NCBI RefSeq assembly: GCF_030696885.1
Contig: NZ_JAUYRI010000012.1
Location: forward strand, 41,819-105,818
Reading direction: 5' to 3'
Origin: Thiobacillus sp.
Lineage (GTDB): Bacteria > Pseudomonadota > Gammaproteobacteria > Burkholderiales > Thiobacillaceae
DNA: 64,000 nt
Position 1 is the first letter of the stretch. Every line of letters starts with the position of its first letter. Shown here piece after piece: positions 1 through 14,912 of the stretch. The position numbers were made by a program, and so were the translations under genes. The notes under the pieces were generated by a model. It searched no databases. It was not told the origin of the DNA and saw only the letters and a program-made list of their open reading frames with translations.

Positions 1-5456
<5,456 letters not shown>

Positions 5457-5494
5457 CTACTCCATTGCCGATGAGGGCTCAATGACAGGCCGGC

Positions 5495-7837
5495 TCAAGG
5501 ACGCAGCAGCCGTCGCCAGGTCGCCACCACCGTGTCCGGATTCAGCGAAATCGAGCCGATCCCCTGTTCCACCAGCCATTCCGCCAGATCGGGGTGGTCG
5601 CTCGGCCCCTGCCCGCAGATGCCGATGTACTTGCCGTGCCGGTTGCAGGCGGCGATCGCTTCGGCCAGCAGCTTTTTCACCGCCGGGTTGCGCTCGTCGA
5701 AGCTTTCGGCCACCAGGCCGGAATCGCGGTCGATGCCCAGGGTCAGCTGCGTCAGGTCGTTGCTGCCGATCGAAAAGCCGTCGACGTGCTGCAAAAAATC
5801 GTCGGCCAGCAGCACATTGGAGGGGATCTCGCACATCATGATCAGCCGCAGCCCGTTTTCGCCGCGCGTGAGGCCGTTGACTTCCAGCAGCTTCACCACC
5901 GCCGCGCATTCCTCCACGGTGCGCACGAAAGGCATCATCACCTCGACATTGGAAAACCCCAGCGTCTCGCGCACCTGCTTCAGCGCCCGGCATTCCAGCT
6001 CGAACGCCGGGCGGAACAGCGTCGACACATAGCGCGCGGCGCCGCGCAGGCCCAGCATCGGGTTTTCCTCCTTCGGCTCGTAGCGCTCGCCGCCCACCAG
6101 GTTGGCGTATTCGTTGGACTTGAAGTCGGAGAGTCGCACGATCACCGGCTGCGGCCAGAACGCGGCGGCCAGCGTGGCCATGCCCTCGGCCAGCTTGTCG
6201 ACATAGAAGGTCACTGGATCGGCATAACCGGCAGTGCGCGCATCGATCTCGGCGCGCACCTCGGGGGATTGGCCGGCATAGTCGAGCAGCGCCAGCGGGT
6301 GCACGCCGATCATGCGCGCGATGATGAATTCGAGCCGTGCGAGGCCGACGCCGTGATTGGGAATCTGTGCGAACTCGAAGGCGCGCTCGGGATTGCCGAC
6401 GTTCATCATCAGCTTCACCGGCGGTGCGGCCAGGGTTTCGCTGGACAGCGTTTCCACCGAGAACCGCAGCGCGCCCGCGTAGACAAAGCCGGTGTCGCCC
6501 TCGGCGCACGACACCGTCACCGTCTCGCCGTCTTTCAGCACTGTGGTCGCCTCGCCGGTGCCCACTACGGCGGGGATGCCCAGTTCGCGCGCGACGATGG
6601 CGGCATGGCAGGTGCGGCCGCCGCGGTTGGTGACGATCGCGGCCGCGCGCTTCATCACCGGCTCCCAGTCGGGGTCGGTCATGTCGGTGACCAGGATGTC
6701 GCCCGGTTGCACCCGGTTCATCTCGGCAGGGCTGGCGATCAGACGCACGTCGCCGGCGCCGATCTTCTGGCCGATGGCGCGCCCGGCAATGCGCACTTCG
6801 CCGGGCGCTTCCAGCACATAGCGTTCGCCGCCGCCCGCGCGCGCCTTCACCGTTTCCGGGCGCGCCTGCACGATGAAGAGCTCGCCGGTGTCGCCATCCT
6901 TTGCCCACTCGACGTCCATCGGGCGTTGGTAGTGCGCCTCGATCGCCATCGCCTGGCGCGCCAGTTCCAGCACCTCGGCGTCGGTCAGCGAAAACTGCCG
7001 GCACAGCGCGGGCGGCGTGTCCTCGATCACGGTGGCGCCATCGCGCCACACCATGCGAATGGCCTTGCTCCCCAGCTCGCGCCGCACCACGGCGGGAAAG
7101 CCCTCGGCCAGTTTCGGCTTGTGCACATAGAACTCGTCCGGGTTGACCGAGCCCTGCACCACGGTTTCGCCAAGGCCCCAGGCGGCGGTGATGAACACCA
7201 CGTCGCGAAAGCCGGATTCGGTATCCAGCGTGAACAGCACGCCCGAGCAGGCGATGTCGGAGCGCACCATGCGCTGCACGCCGGCCGACAGCGCGACGTC
7301 GGCGTGCGCAAAACCGTGATGCACGCGGTAGGCAATGGCGCGGTCGTTGTAGAGCGAGGCGAAGACCTTCCTCACATAGCGCAGCAGATCATCGGCCCCC
7401 TGCACGTGCAGGTAGGTTTCCTGCTGGCCGGCGAACGAGGCGTCGGGCAGGTCTTCGGCGGTGGCCGACGAGCGCACCGCCACCGACACGTTGTCGCCGA
7501 GCGCGGCATAGGCGGCGCGCAGGCCGGTTTCCAGTGCGGCCGGCAAGGCGGCCGCCTCGACCCAGGCACGGATTTCCGCCCCGGCCGCGGCCAGCGCAGT
7601 CACGTCGGCGACGTCGAGCGGCGTCAGCCGCGCATCGATGCGCGCACGCAAATCGTTGTGATCAAGAAACTCCCAGAACGCCTGCGCCGTGGTGGCGAAT
7701 CCGCCCGGCACCTTGACGCCTGCACTGGACAGATTGGCGATCATTTCGCCGAGCGAGGCATTCTTGCCGCCGACGCGCGGCACATCGGCCATCGACAGGC
7801 TGTCCAGCGGAACGATATAGTCATCCGAGACCGGCAT
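5495..7837 (-). CDS. ppsA: phosphoenolpyruvate synthase
   Basis: 780 aa. Makes PEP, AMP and phosphate from pyruvate and ATP, a gluconeogenic step important for autotrophs. The N-terminal ATP-binding domain ([11 protein letters not shown] at about 20), the swivelling phosphohistidine domain with [13 protein letters not shown] and the C-terminal PEP-binding barrel are all present. I chose the ATG at 7837 (MPVSDDY) because a GGAG lies 6 nt upstream and it fits the family N terminus; an in-frame ATG at 7849 would overlap the divergent ppsR start. The regulator ppsR is encoded divergently only 10 bp away. Confidence 0.95.
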   Translation of the reverse strand: MPVSDDYIVPLDSLSMADVPRVGGKNASLGEMIANLSSAGVKVPGGFATTAQAFWEFLDHNDLRARIDARLTPLDVADVTALAAAGAEIRAWVEAAALPAALETGLRAAYAALGDNVSVAVRSSATAEDLPDASFAGQQETYLHVQGADDLLRYVRKVFASLYNDRAIAYRVHHGFAHADVALSAGVQRMVRSDIACSGVLFTLDTESGFRDVVFITAAWGLGETVVQGSVNPDEFYVHKPKLAEGFPAVVRRELGSKAIRMVWRDGATVIEDTPPALCRQFSLTDAEVLELARQAMAIEAHYQRPMDVEWAKDGDTGELFIVQARPETVKARAGGGERYVLEAPGEVRIAGRAIGQKIGAGDVRLIASPAEMNRVQPGDILVTDMTDPDWEPVMKRAAAIVTNRGGRTCHAAIVARELGIPAVVGTGEATTVLKDGETVTVSCAEGDTGFVYAGALRFSVETLSSETLAAPPVKLMMNVGNPERAFEFAQIPNHGVGLARLEFIIARMIGVHPLALLDYAGQSPEVRAEIDARTAGYADPVTFYVDKLAEGMATLAAAFWPQPVIVRLSDFKSNEYANLVGGERYEPKEENPMLGLRGAARYVSTLFRPAFELECRALKQVRETLGFSNVEVMMPFVRTVEECAAVVKLLEVNGLTRGENGLRLIMMCEIPSNVLLADDFLQHVDGFSIGSNDLTQLTLGIDRDSGLVAESFDERNPAVKKLLAEAIAACNRHGKYIGICGQGPSDHPDLAEWLVEQGIGSISLNPDTVVATWRRLLRP

Positions 7838-7847
7838 AATCCACTCC

Positions 7848-8627
7848 ATGACAAAACGCATCGCATACTGCGTATCCGACCACACCGGGGTCACCGTCGA
7901 AGCGGTGACCAAGAGCGTGCTGGCGCAGTTTCCTGCGCTTGAGTGTAGCCTGATTGCGCTGCCTTTCATCGACAGCCCGGAAAAGGCGCGCGAGGCGGCG
8001 GCGCGCATTGCCGCCACGCCGGGCGCGCTGGCGTTTTCCACCCTGACCGACCCGGCGCTGCGCGCCGCGCTGCGCGAAGGCGGCGTCCTCCCGTTCGACG
8101 TCTTCGACCTCGTCGTTCCCGCCGTGGAAGCGGCACTGGGCCAACCCGCCACGCCCAGCGGCGGGCATACCCACGGCATGACCGGCGATTACGAATCGCG
8201 CATGGACGCGGTCAATTTCAGCCTGGCGCTGGACGACGGCCTGCAGCCGCAGCGGCTCGACCAGGCCGACCTCATCCTGATCGGCGTCTCGCGTGTCGGC
8301 AAGACGCCCACCGCGCTCTATCTCGCGCTGCAATACGGCCTGCGCGTCGCCAACTATCCGTTGACGCCGGACGACCTCGAACGCGGCAGCTTGCCCGATG
8401 TCCTGCTCACCCACCTGCCGCGTCTGCGCGCCCTGACCCTGTCGGGCGAACGGCTCGCCGCCATCCGCCAGGTACGCTACCCGGACAGCCGCTACGCCAG
8501 CCTGGCGCAATGCCGCGAGGAACTCGTCGCCGCCGCACGGCTGTTCCAGCAGCATGCGGTGCCGGTGCTTGACGCCACCCGCATGTCGGTGGAGGAAATC
8601 GCGGCGCGCCTGCGTAGCCGCCCGTAA
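7848..8627 (+). CDS. ppsR: PEP synthetase regulatory protein (bifunctional kinase/pyrophosphorylase)
   Basis: 259 aa, DUF299 family. Inactivates PEP synthase by ADP-dependent threonine phosphorylation and reactivates it by phosphate-dependent dephosphorylation. The N terminus [14 protein letters not shown] and the P-loop-like segment [13 protein letters not shown] (about residues 146-158) are typical. The gene is divergent from its target ppsA with 10 bp between the two start codons, so the promoter of each must lie inside the other's coding sequence. A hairpin with a T-rich tail follows the stop. Confidence 0.95.
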   Translation: MTKRIAYCVSDHTGVTVEAVTKSVLAQFPALECSLIALPFIDSPEKAREAAARIAATPGALAFSTLTDPALRAALREGGVLPFDVFDLVVPAVEAALGQPATPSGGHTHGMTGDYESRMDAVNFSLALDDGLQPQRLDQADLILIGVSRVGKTPTALYLALQYGLRVANYPLTPDDLERGSLPDVLLTHLPRLRALTLSGERLAAIRQVRYPDSRYASLAQCREELVAAARLFQQHAVPVLDATRMSVEEIAARLRSRP

Positions 8628-8666
8628 GCCGCTGCCTGGCAGCCACCCGGCGGCGGCTTCATTTTT
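8628..8666 (+). terminator. probable rho-independent terminator of ppsR
   Basis: Directly after the ppsR TAA, a 9-bp GC-rich stem (8628-8636 with 8649-8657, one G-U pair) with a 12-nt loop is followed by TTCATTTTT. Position and shape fit an intrinsic terminator. Confidence 0.6.
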
Positions 8667-8732
8667 CGGGTTTTTGTCCGTAAACCTTTCTGGAATCCAT
8701 ACAAACGCGACACAAACACGCTGCCTCCATCG

Positions 8733-8822
8733 ATGAACCCCGCCGACCCAGCACAGCGTGATGCGGCCCAGGCACTGCAGGCCACCACCCGGCCCGACCC
8801 GGCTTTTGCGCATGCCCACTGA
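8733..8822 (+). other. possible 29-codon leader ORF before the GGDEF-EAL gene
   Basis: An ATG at 8733 opens a 29-codon frame (MNPADPAQRD... ending FAHAH) whose TGA lies inside the first codons of the preferred start of the downstream GGDEF-EAL gene (ATG 8812). No strong ribosome binding site is seen. It could be a coupled leader peptide or chance; only comparison with relatives can tell. Confidence 0.2.
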
Positions 8823-10863
8823 AGCCGCCACCCTGATGCGAATGCAGGCTGCGCGCCGCATCGCGCGCCCCACGGCCTGGAAACTGGCCCTACTGGCGGG
8901 TTTTGTCACGCAGTTGATGCTGATCGTGTTCGTCACGGCCATCGGCCTACAGCAGCTGGAGGTGACCACACGCAATCTCCAGCAGGTGGTCGACGTGCAC
9001 ATGCGCAAGCAAAACTACATCAAGCGGATGGTGGTCGCCGCGCGCGAACGCACGGTGATTCTGCTGATCCTGCCCCAGATCCGGGATCCGTTCGAGCGGG
9101 ACGCCATGCTGATGAAGTTCAATGAACAGGGCGCAGACTTTGTCGCCGCACGCCTAGCCCTGCTGGGCATGCCGCTGAGCGACACGGAAGCGGCGCTGAT
9201 CTCCCGCCAGGGCCAGGTGACCGGCGCGGCCCAGCCCGTCCAGTTGCGGGTCATCGACCTGATCAATGCCGATTTCATTGATGAGGCCACCAACCTGGTT
9301 CTCAATCAGGCCATCCCGATGCAGAACGAGGTGATGTCGACGCTGTCGCAGCTCGAGGCCGAAACCCAGGCGATTTCCACAGCCGCCAGCGAAAAAGCGC
9401 GCAAGGAGCATGCGGCGGCGCGCTTCTGGATGTATTTGCTGTCCGGCGCCGCGCTGCTGGTGGGCCTACTGGTGGCCGCGGTGGTGTTCTATTTCGCCGC
9501 CCGCATCAGCCGCGAGCGCGAACAGCTGGTCAGCCTCGACACCCTGACCGGCCTGCCCAACCGCATGCTGTTCATGGACCGGTTGAACCAGTCGCTGATC
9601 CGCGCCAAACGCTACAACACGCAGATCGGCTTGATGTTCATCGACCTCGACCGTTTCAAGCGCGTCAACGACACCCTGGGCCATGCCAGCGGCGACCAGC
9701 TGATCCGCGAAGTGGCGCGGCGGCTGCGCGACACGGTGCGCGCCGACGACATTGTGGCGCGACTGGGTGGCGACGAGTTTGTCGTGGCCATCAGCGACGT
9801 GGTCACGCTCAGCTCCATCCTGCAGGTGGTTGAAAAAATGCTCGCGACCGTGACCGTGCCCTACCAGCTCGATGGACGCGAGATCTTCTGCAGCTGCAGC
9901 ATTGGCATCAGCATCTATCCGCATGACGGCACCAGCGCCAGCAACCTGCTGAAGAATGCCGACACCGCGATGTATCACGCCAAGAACAGCGGCAGAAACC
10001 GTTTCCAGCTTTACGACGCGGCGATGAACGCGATGGCGGAGGAGCGGCTGCAGCTTGAAACCGAGCTGCACTACGCGCTGGAACGCAATGAATTCGTCTT
10101 TCATTACCAGCCGCAGCTCAATCTGAAAACCGGGCGCATTCACGCCGTCGAGGCGCTGATCCGCTGGCAGCATCCAAAGAAGGGGCTGCTGTCGCCGGCC
10201 AACTTCCTCGACATGCTGGACGAAACCGGCGACATCGTCAGCGTCGGCCGCACGCTGCTGCTGGTCGCCTGCCGCCAGACCGCGATCTGGCATGCGGCCG
10301 GATTCACCGACCTCGGCGTCGCCGTCAACGTCTCCGGCAAGGAGTTCTGGCACAGCGGCCTGATCGACAGCATCCGCAATGCCCTGACGCAATCCGGCTT
10401 GCCGCCGTCGGCGCTGCAGATCGAGCTGACCGAAGGCATTTTCATGGATGACGTCGAGGCGGCGGAAGGCAAGGTTCAGGCGCTGAAGGCGCTGGGCATT
10501 TCGGTTGCGGTCGACGACTTCGGCACCGGCTATTCGTCGCTGGCCCATCTGAAGCGCTTCCCGCTCGACGTGCTCAAGATCGACCGTTATTTCGTCAAGG
10601 ACGTCCATCACGCGCCGGCCAGCGAAGCCCTGGTCAGCTCGATCCTCGCGCTCTGCAGGGGGCTCAACCTCGGCATCGTCGCCGAAGGGATCGAGAACCG
10701 CGAGCAGCTCGAATCGCTGCGCAAACTCGGCTGCCAGGTCGTGCAGGGCTATTTCATCAGCCGGCCGGTTCCCGCGGACGCCATCCACGCGCTCTTGGGC
10801 AAAAACTGGCTGCAGGCTTTAGGCCCCGCAGAGCACGTGCAACCCAATCGCACTGCCATCTAA
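8812..10863 (+). CDS. membrane-bound diguanylate cyclase/phosphodiesterase (GGDEF-EAL)
   Basis: 683 aa from the ATG at 8812. Two membrane segments (about residues 24-46 and 205-230) flank a periplasmic sensor region of about 155 residues with no recognisable named domain. Then follow a GGDEF domain (LDTLTGLPNR, intact RLGGDEF motif) and an EAL domain (EALIRWQHP, NVSGKEFW, ELTEGIF, DDFGTGYSS, LKIDRYFV, QGYFISRP). Both catalytic sets look complete, so it may make or degrade cyclic di-GMP depending on input. An in-frame ATG at 8758 gives an 18-residue extension rich in Pro/Arg that looks non-functional; 8836 is another possible start. Confidence 0.9.
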   Translation: MPTEAATLMRMQAARRIARPTAWKLALLAGFVTQLMLIVFVTAIGLQQLEVTTRNLQQVVDVHMRKQNYIKRMVVAARERTVILLILPQIRDPFERDAMLMKFNEQGADFVAARLALLGMPLSDTEAALISRQGQVTGAAQPVQLRVIDLINADFIDEATNLVLNQAIPMQNEVMSTLSQLEAETQAISTAASEKARKEHAAARFWMYLLSGAALLVGLLVAAVVFYFAARISREREQLVSLDTLTGLPNRMLFMDRLNQSLIRAKRYNTQIGLMFIDLDRFKRVNDTLGHASGDQLIREVARRLRDTVRADDIVARLGGDEFVVAISDVVTLSSILQVVEKMLATVTVPYQLDGREIFCSCSIGISIYPHDGTSASNLLKNADTAMYHAKNSGRNRFQLYDAAMNAMAEERLQLETELHYALERNEFVFHYQPQLNLKTGRIHAVEALIRWQHPKKGLLSPANFLDMLDETGDIVSVGRTLLLVACRQTAIWHAAGFTDLGVAVNVSGKEFWHSGLIDSIRNALTQSGLPPSALQIELTEGIFMDDVEAAEGKVQALKALGISVAVDDFGTGYSSLAHLKRFPLDVLKIDRYFVKDVHHAPASEALVSSILALCRGLNLGIVAEGIENREQLESLRKLGCQVVQGYFISRPVPADAIHALLGKNWLQALGPAEHVQPNRTAI

Positions 10864-10992
10864 CACGCATCCAGTATTTTCACTGTGCCCGCTGGGCGAT
10901 GCACCCCGGAAGCCATTACGCGTCAGGGCTTCAGATTTGTCTGAATCTGCCGAAACAACAATAAGTGCCACCCCGCAAAAGGAACATGCTTG

Positions 10993-11289
10993 ATGTCCGA
11001 AGAAAATCTTACCCGCATGATGGAAAGTGGCGAAAACTTCGAGCCAACGGTCTGGATTGAAAGCGTAGTCTCCATCCTGGCCAGTTTCCTGGCTGACCCG
11101 CGCTTACGGTATTCACATGGCGTCCAGCCCAACGTTGTCGACGGCGAGATTTGCCTGGTGGTGGCCACCTGGCTGGAATCCAGCGATCGCGCCGCCTATG
11201 ACCACGTCATGGAATTTGCCAAATCCAACCAGTTGAGAACCAAGCTGGACCGCCGCACAGGTGAGCGGGCCATGCAAAAACCGGCTTGA
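10993..11289 (+). CDS. small protein of unknown function
   Basis: 98 aa, ATG at 10993 with GGAA 8 nt upstream. I do not recognise the family. The protein is soluble, acidic in its N-terminal half and without signal peptide or Cys. It has the look of a small alpha/beta protein (WIESVVSILASFLADPR, then EICLVVATWLES). It stands alone between the GGDEF-EAL gene and the convergent methyltransferase gene; the 129 bp upstream show no clear promoter. A small cytoplasmic protein is all that can be said. Confidence 0.7.
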   Translation: MSEENLTRMMESGENFEPTVWIESVVSILASFLADPRLRYSHGVQPNVVDGEICLVVATWLESSDRAAYDHVMEFAKSNQLRTKLDRRTGERAMQKPA

Positions 11290-11313
11290 TGTATACGCGC
11301 TGAAACCTGCGGA

Positions 11314-12093
11314 TCAGGCCAGGCGCTGCCGCACGGCCTCGAACACGGCAATCGCCAGTGCCGCCGAGGCATTCAGCGATTCCATTTTTCCCGGCATGGG
11401 AATCTGAACCGTTGCCGTTGCCGCGGCACGTACAGCGTCCGACAGCCCGGCGCCTTCGTTGCCCACAATGAAGGCGAGCGGGCCGGTCAGCTCACTTGAA
11501 AACACACTGCGGTCTTCTGCCAGCGCAAGCGCAAGGCTTTGTCCTTGGAATTGCGCGCACCAGGCCGGCACATCCACGCCGCACTCTATCGGCAACACAA
11601 ACTGCGCGCCCTGCCCGCCGCGCAAGGCCTTGGGCGACCACGGATCGTGGCAGCCCGTCGACAGCAGCGCCAGGGTCGCGCCCGCCGCCGCACCGGTGCG
11701 CAACATCGAACCGAGGTTGCCGGGGTCCTGAATGTCTTCCAGCACGATGATCAGCGGGATGTCTTCACGTGCACTGGGCGACAGCCAGGCCGACTCGGCG
11801 AGCAGGCCGGTGGGGGTGGAAACAGGCGTGATTTCATTGAACAATGCATCCGGCAGGGCGATCGCCTTGGCATCCGGGCAGCGCGCAGCCCAGTTCTTGA
11901 ATCGGCCGGCATCAAACGAATCCGCTCGCACCAGCGTATGCGGCTGCCCGCCCGCATCGAGATACGCAGCCAGCAGATGCTCGCCATCAAGCAGCGTCAT
12001 CTGCGCCTCGCGGCGCGCGCGCGCCGATTCGGCGAGCTTTTTCAGCCGCTTGAAAATCGGGTTGTCGCGCGAAGTGATGGCGGTTTCGGTCAT
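11314..12093 (-). CDS. SpoU/TrmH-family RNA 2'-O-methyltransferase
   Basis: 259 aa. S-adenosylmethionine-dependent methylation of a ribose 2'-OH in rRNA or tRNA. An N-terminal substrate-binding domain (SRDNPIFKRLKKLAES, L30e-like) precedes a knotted SPOUT domain with the three family motifs: DPGNLGSMLRTGAAAG, FIVGNEGAGLS and MESLNASAALAIAVFEAVR. The exact target nucleotide cannot be assigned; it is a second SpoU gene in addition to rlmB at 16872-17636. It is divergent from the SenB-like gene (45 bp between starts). I chose the ATG at 12093; the longer in-frame extension overlaps the neighbour. Confidence 0.9.
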   Translation of the reverse strand: MTETAITSRDNPIFKRLKKLAESARARREAQMTLLDGEHLLAAYLDAGGQPHTLVRADSFDAGRFKNWAARCPDAKAIALPDALFNEITPVSTPTGLLAESAWLSPSAREDIPLIIVLEDIQDPGNLGSMLRTGAAAGATLALLSTGCHDPWSPKALRGGQGAQFVLPIECGVDVPAWCAQFQGQSLALALAEDRSVFSSELTGPLAFIVGNEGAGLSDAVRAAATATVQIPMPGKMESLNASAALAIAVFEAVRQRLA

Positions 12094-12138
12094 GCGCCCG
12101 ATTATCCGCGATTCGCCATCGAGACTACACTTCAGTCT

Positions 12139-13098
12139 ATGCGCATCGTCCTGATCACCCCCTACGGCCGCGAGCATCGCAACGGCAACTGGCACACGGC
12201 CGCGCGCTGGGCGCGCTTTCTGCGCGAAGCCGGCCACTCGGTGCGGGCGCAGGTGGAATGGGACGGCCGCAGTGCCGACCTGATGCTGGCGCTGCATGCC
12301 CGGCGCAGCTTCGCCTCGATCCGCGCGTTTGCCGAGCGCTATCCGAGCCGGCCACTGCTGCTGGCGCTGACTGGCACCGACCTCTATCGCGACATTCACG
12401 AAAACCGCGACGCCCAGCAGGCGCTGGAACTCGCGCATCTGCTGATCGTGCTGCAGGACCGCGGCGCCGACGAATTGCCGGCGCACCTGGTTGCGCGGAC
12501 GCGCGTGGTCTACCAGTCGTCGCCCGACGTGGCCCGGCTGCGTGCGTCGCCGCGCAGCTTCGAGGTGCTGGTGATCGGCCACCTGCGCGCCGAAAAAGAC
12601 CCTTTCCGCGCCGCGCTGGCCACCGCCTACCTGTCCGAGCATTCGCTGATCCAGGTCACGCATCTCGGGCGTGCGCTCGACAAGGACATGGCCGACACCG
12701 CGGAACTGGCCCAGATCAAGCTGCCGCGCTGGCACTGGGCCGGCGACGTGCCGCACAAGACTGTATTGAAGCGTCTGGCGCGCGCACAGCTGATGGTCAT
12801 CAGCTCGGTCATGGAAGGCGGCGCCAACGTCATCTGCGAAGCGCTGGCGACCGATGTGCCGGTGCTGGCCTCGCACATCCCGGGCAACATTGGCATGCTG
12901 GGCGAGGACTATCCCGGCTATTTTCCGGTGGGCGACGAGCGCCAGCTGGCCCGGCTGATGGCGCAGGCCGAGAGCGACCCCGACTTCTACGTCCGGCTGC
13001 GCGACCATGCCCGCCGACGGCGCGTCCTGATGCGGCCGGAGCAGGAAGCCAGCCGCCTGCGGCAGGCCGTGGCCGAGTTCGAAGCCCTCACCAGCTGA
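12139..13098 (+). CDS. SenB-like (TIGR04348-type) glycosyltransferase
   Basis: 319 aa, GT-B fold glycosyltransferase. The conserved segments match my memory of the TIGR04348 family: TAARWARFLREAGHSV, ALHARRSFASIRAF, LLALTGTDLYRD, LIVLQDRGADELP and, in the C-terminal domain, HLRAEKDP and VMEGGANVICEALA (the usual nucleotide-sugar site). Members include SenB, which couples a UDP-sugar to selenophosphate in selenoneine biosynthesis. No senA or senC (selD-like) gene is near, so the substrate is uncertain. It stands upstream of ycaO with 74 bp between. An ordinary group-1 glycosyltransferase is the fallback reading. Confidence 0.72.
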   Translation: MRIVLITPYGREHRNGNWHTAARWARFLREAGHSVRAQVEWDGRSADLMLALHARRSFASIRAFAERYPSRPLLLALTGTDLYRDIHENRDAQQALELAHLLIVLQDRGADELPAHLVARTRVVYQSSPDVARLRASPRSFEVLVIGHLRAEKDPFRAALATAYLSEHSLIQVTHLGRALDKDMADTAELAQIKLPRWHWAGDVPHKTVLKRLARAQLMVISSVMEGGANVICEALATDVPVLASHIPGNIGMLGEDYPGYFPVGDERQLARLMAQAESDPDFYVRLRDHARRRRVLMRPEQEASRLRQAVAEFEALTS

Positions 13099-13172
13099 GC
13101 GCACGCCCCTTGCAGCCGGCCCCACTTGACGCGTCGCGTATGCTGTCGGGTCTTCCCCTGAGGTTTTCCCCC

Positions 13173-14888
13173 ATGCACGCCCCCGAACATTTCATCCCCG
13201 GCAAGGACGCGTCGCTCGAAGCGTCGATCGCCACCCTGCAGTCCAAGCTCGAAGCCATCGGCTTCCACACCGATGAGCGCTCCTGGCTCAACCCGGTGGA
13301 AGGCGTGTGGTCGGTGCACATCCGCGACCGCGACTGCCCGCTCTTGTTCACCAACGGCAAGGGCGCATCGGAGCTGGCCGCGCGGGCGAGTGCGCTGGGC
13401 GAATACTTCGAGCGGCTGTCGACCAATTATTTCTGGACCCACTTCTACCTCGGCGAGACGATCGCCAACCGCGCCTACGTCCACCATCCCGACGAGCGCT
13501 GGTTCGAACTGGGCGATGACGACGCCTGGCCGGAAGGCCTGCTGACTCCCGAGCTGCAGGATCTGTACAACCCGGATCAAGGCGTGCGCGCCGACCAGCT
13601 GATCGACCTCAACTCCGGCAATGCCGAACGCGGCATCTGCGCGATTCCCTACCAGCGCCTCTCCGATGGCCAGACCGTGTATTTCCCGGTCAACCTAATC
13701 GGCAACCTCTACGTCAGCAACGGCATGTCGGCCGGCAACACGCTGAAGGAAGCGCGCGCCCAGGCGCTGGCCGAAATCTTCGAGCGCCACATCAAGTTCC
13801 GCATCATCGAAGAAGGCCTGTGCCTGCCCGACGTGCCCGAGGATGTGATCAACCGCTACCCGCACATCGCCGCCGGCATCCGCGGCCTGCGCGAAGCCGG
13901 CTTCGGCATCCTGGTGAAGGACGCCTCGCTCGGCGGCCAGTATCCGGTGATGAACGTCACCCTGCTGCACCCACAGGACCAGGGCTGCTTCGCCAGCTTC
14001 GGCGCGCACCCGCGCTTCGAAGTCGCGCTGGAGCGCGCGCTGACCGAGTTGCTGCAGGGTCGCGCGCTCGATTCGCTGGCCGGCTTCCCCGCCCCCGGCT
14101 TCGACCAGACCGAAATCGCCGACCCGCAGAACCTGGAAATCCACTTCGTCGATTCCAGCGGCGTGATTTCCTGGCAGTTCCTGCGCGATACGCCCGACTT
14201 CGATTTCGTCGACTGGAACTTCGGCACCACCACCGACGAGGATTACCACTGGTCGGTCGATGCGCTGCACGCCGAAGGCCACGAACTCTATATCGCCGAC
14301 TTCACCCACCTCGGCGTCTACGCCTGCCGCATCCTGGTGCCGGGCGTGTCAGAAATTTATCCTTTTGAAGAACTCGAATTCGAGAACAACAGCGTCGGCA
14401 ACCTGATCCGCCCGGCGCTCGCGCGCCTGCCCGAACTCTCCGACGACGAATGCGCGGAGCTGCTCGACCTGATCGTCGAGTTGGAACTGGCCGACGACCG
14501 CCTGGTCACGGTGCTGATCGGCCTCGCGCCGGATGCCGATTCGCCGTGGACCGACATCCGCGTCGGCGAGATCAAGCTGCTGCTCGCGCTCGCGCTCGGC
14601 GACGACGACGCGATCCTCGAAGGCTGCACCTGGATCGCCCAATACGGCCAGCGCAGCGACGCGCGCCTCAAGGTCTACCGCTGCATCGCCGACCTCGCCC
14701 AACTCGACGACCCCAGCCCCTTCGAACCCGCACTGGCGCTGATGTACGGCCGCGAGACGCTGGAACAGGCGTTCGCGCTGTTCAACCAGGACGAACGGTT
14801 TTTTGGATTGACCAAACTCGGCAGCGACTTCGAGGGCAGCGCGATCCACCAGCGCCTGCTGGAGGCGTACCGCAAGGTGCGCGGCTAG
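13173..14888 (+). CDS. ycaO: YcaO-domain protein, E. coli YcaO orthologue
   Basis: 571 aa. Very similar to E. coli YcaO along its length: FIPGKDASLEASIATLQ near the start, WLNPVEGVWSVHIRD, TNGKGASELAARASALGEYFERLSTN, GNLYVSNGMSAGNT, SFGAHPRFEVALERALTELLQGR, IADFTHLGVYACRI. YcaO proteins bind ATP for amide-backbone activation; E. coli YcaO has been linked to RimO-dependent methylthiolation of ribosomal protein S12, with its exact reaction unresolved. The C-terminal third (about 400-571) is helical/TPR-like, as in E. coli. No peptide precursor or dehydrogenase gene is adjacent, which argues against a RiPP cluster. Confidence 0.92.
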   Translation: MHAPEHFIPGKDASLEASIATLQSKLEAIGFHTDERSWLNPVEGVWSVHIRDRDCPLLFTNGKGASELAARASALGEYFERLSTNYFWTHFYLGETIANRAYVHHPDERWFELGDDDAWPEGLLTPELQDLYNPDQGVRADQLIDLNSGNAERGICAIPYQRLSDGQTVYFPVNLIGNLYVSNGMSAGNTLKEARAQALAEIFERHIKFRIIEEGLCLPDVPEDVINRYPHIAAGIRGLREAGFGILVKDASLGGQYPVMNVTLLHPQDQGCFASFGAHPRFEVALERALTELLQGRALDSLAGFPAPGFDQTEIADPQNLEIHFVDSSGVISWQFLRDTPDFDFVDWNFGTTTDEDYHWSVDALHAEGHELYIADFTHLGVYACRILVPGVSEIYPFEELEFENNSVGNLIRPALARLPELSDDECAELLDLIVELELADDRLVTVLIGLAPDADSPWTDIRVGEIKLLLALALGDDDAILEGCTWIAQYGQRSDARLKVYRCIADLAQLDDPSPFEPALALMYGRETLEQAFALFNQDERFFGLTKLGSDFEGSAIHQRLLEAYRKVRG

Positions 14889-14912
14889 CCTCTCGACTCT
14901 TTACGACCATCG

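Noticed and set aside
5594..7942. A 782-codon open frame on the plus strand opposite ppsA
   Set aside because: Antisense shadow of a well-supported gene in a GC-rich genome; no family resemblance.
12094..13125. N-terminal extension of the SpoU methyltransferase frame, opposite the SenB-like gene
   Set aside because: The extension is antisense to the glycosyltransferase gene; the conserved methyltransferase begins at ATG 12093.
13173..14888. YcaO as the core of a RiPP (azoline or thioamide) cluster
   Set aside because: The protein matches stand-alone E. coli YcaO over its length and there is no precursor peptide, dehydrogenase, E1-like or TfuA gene beside it.
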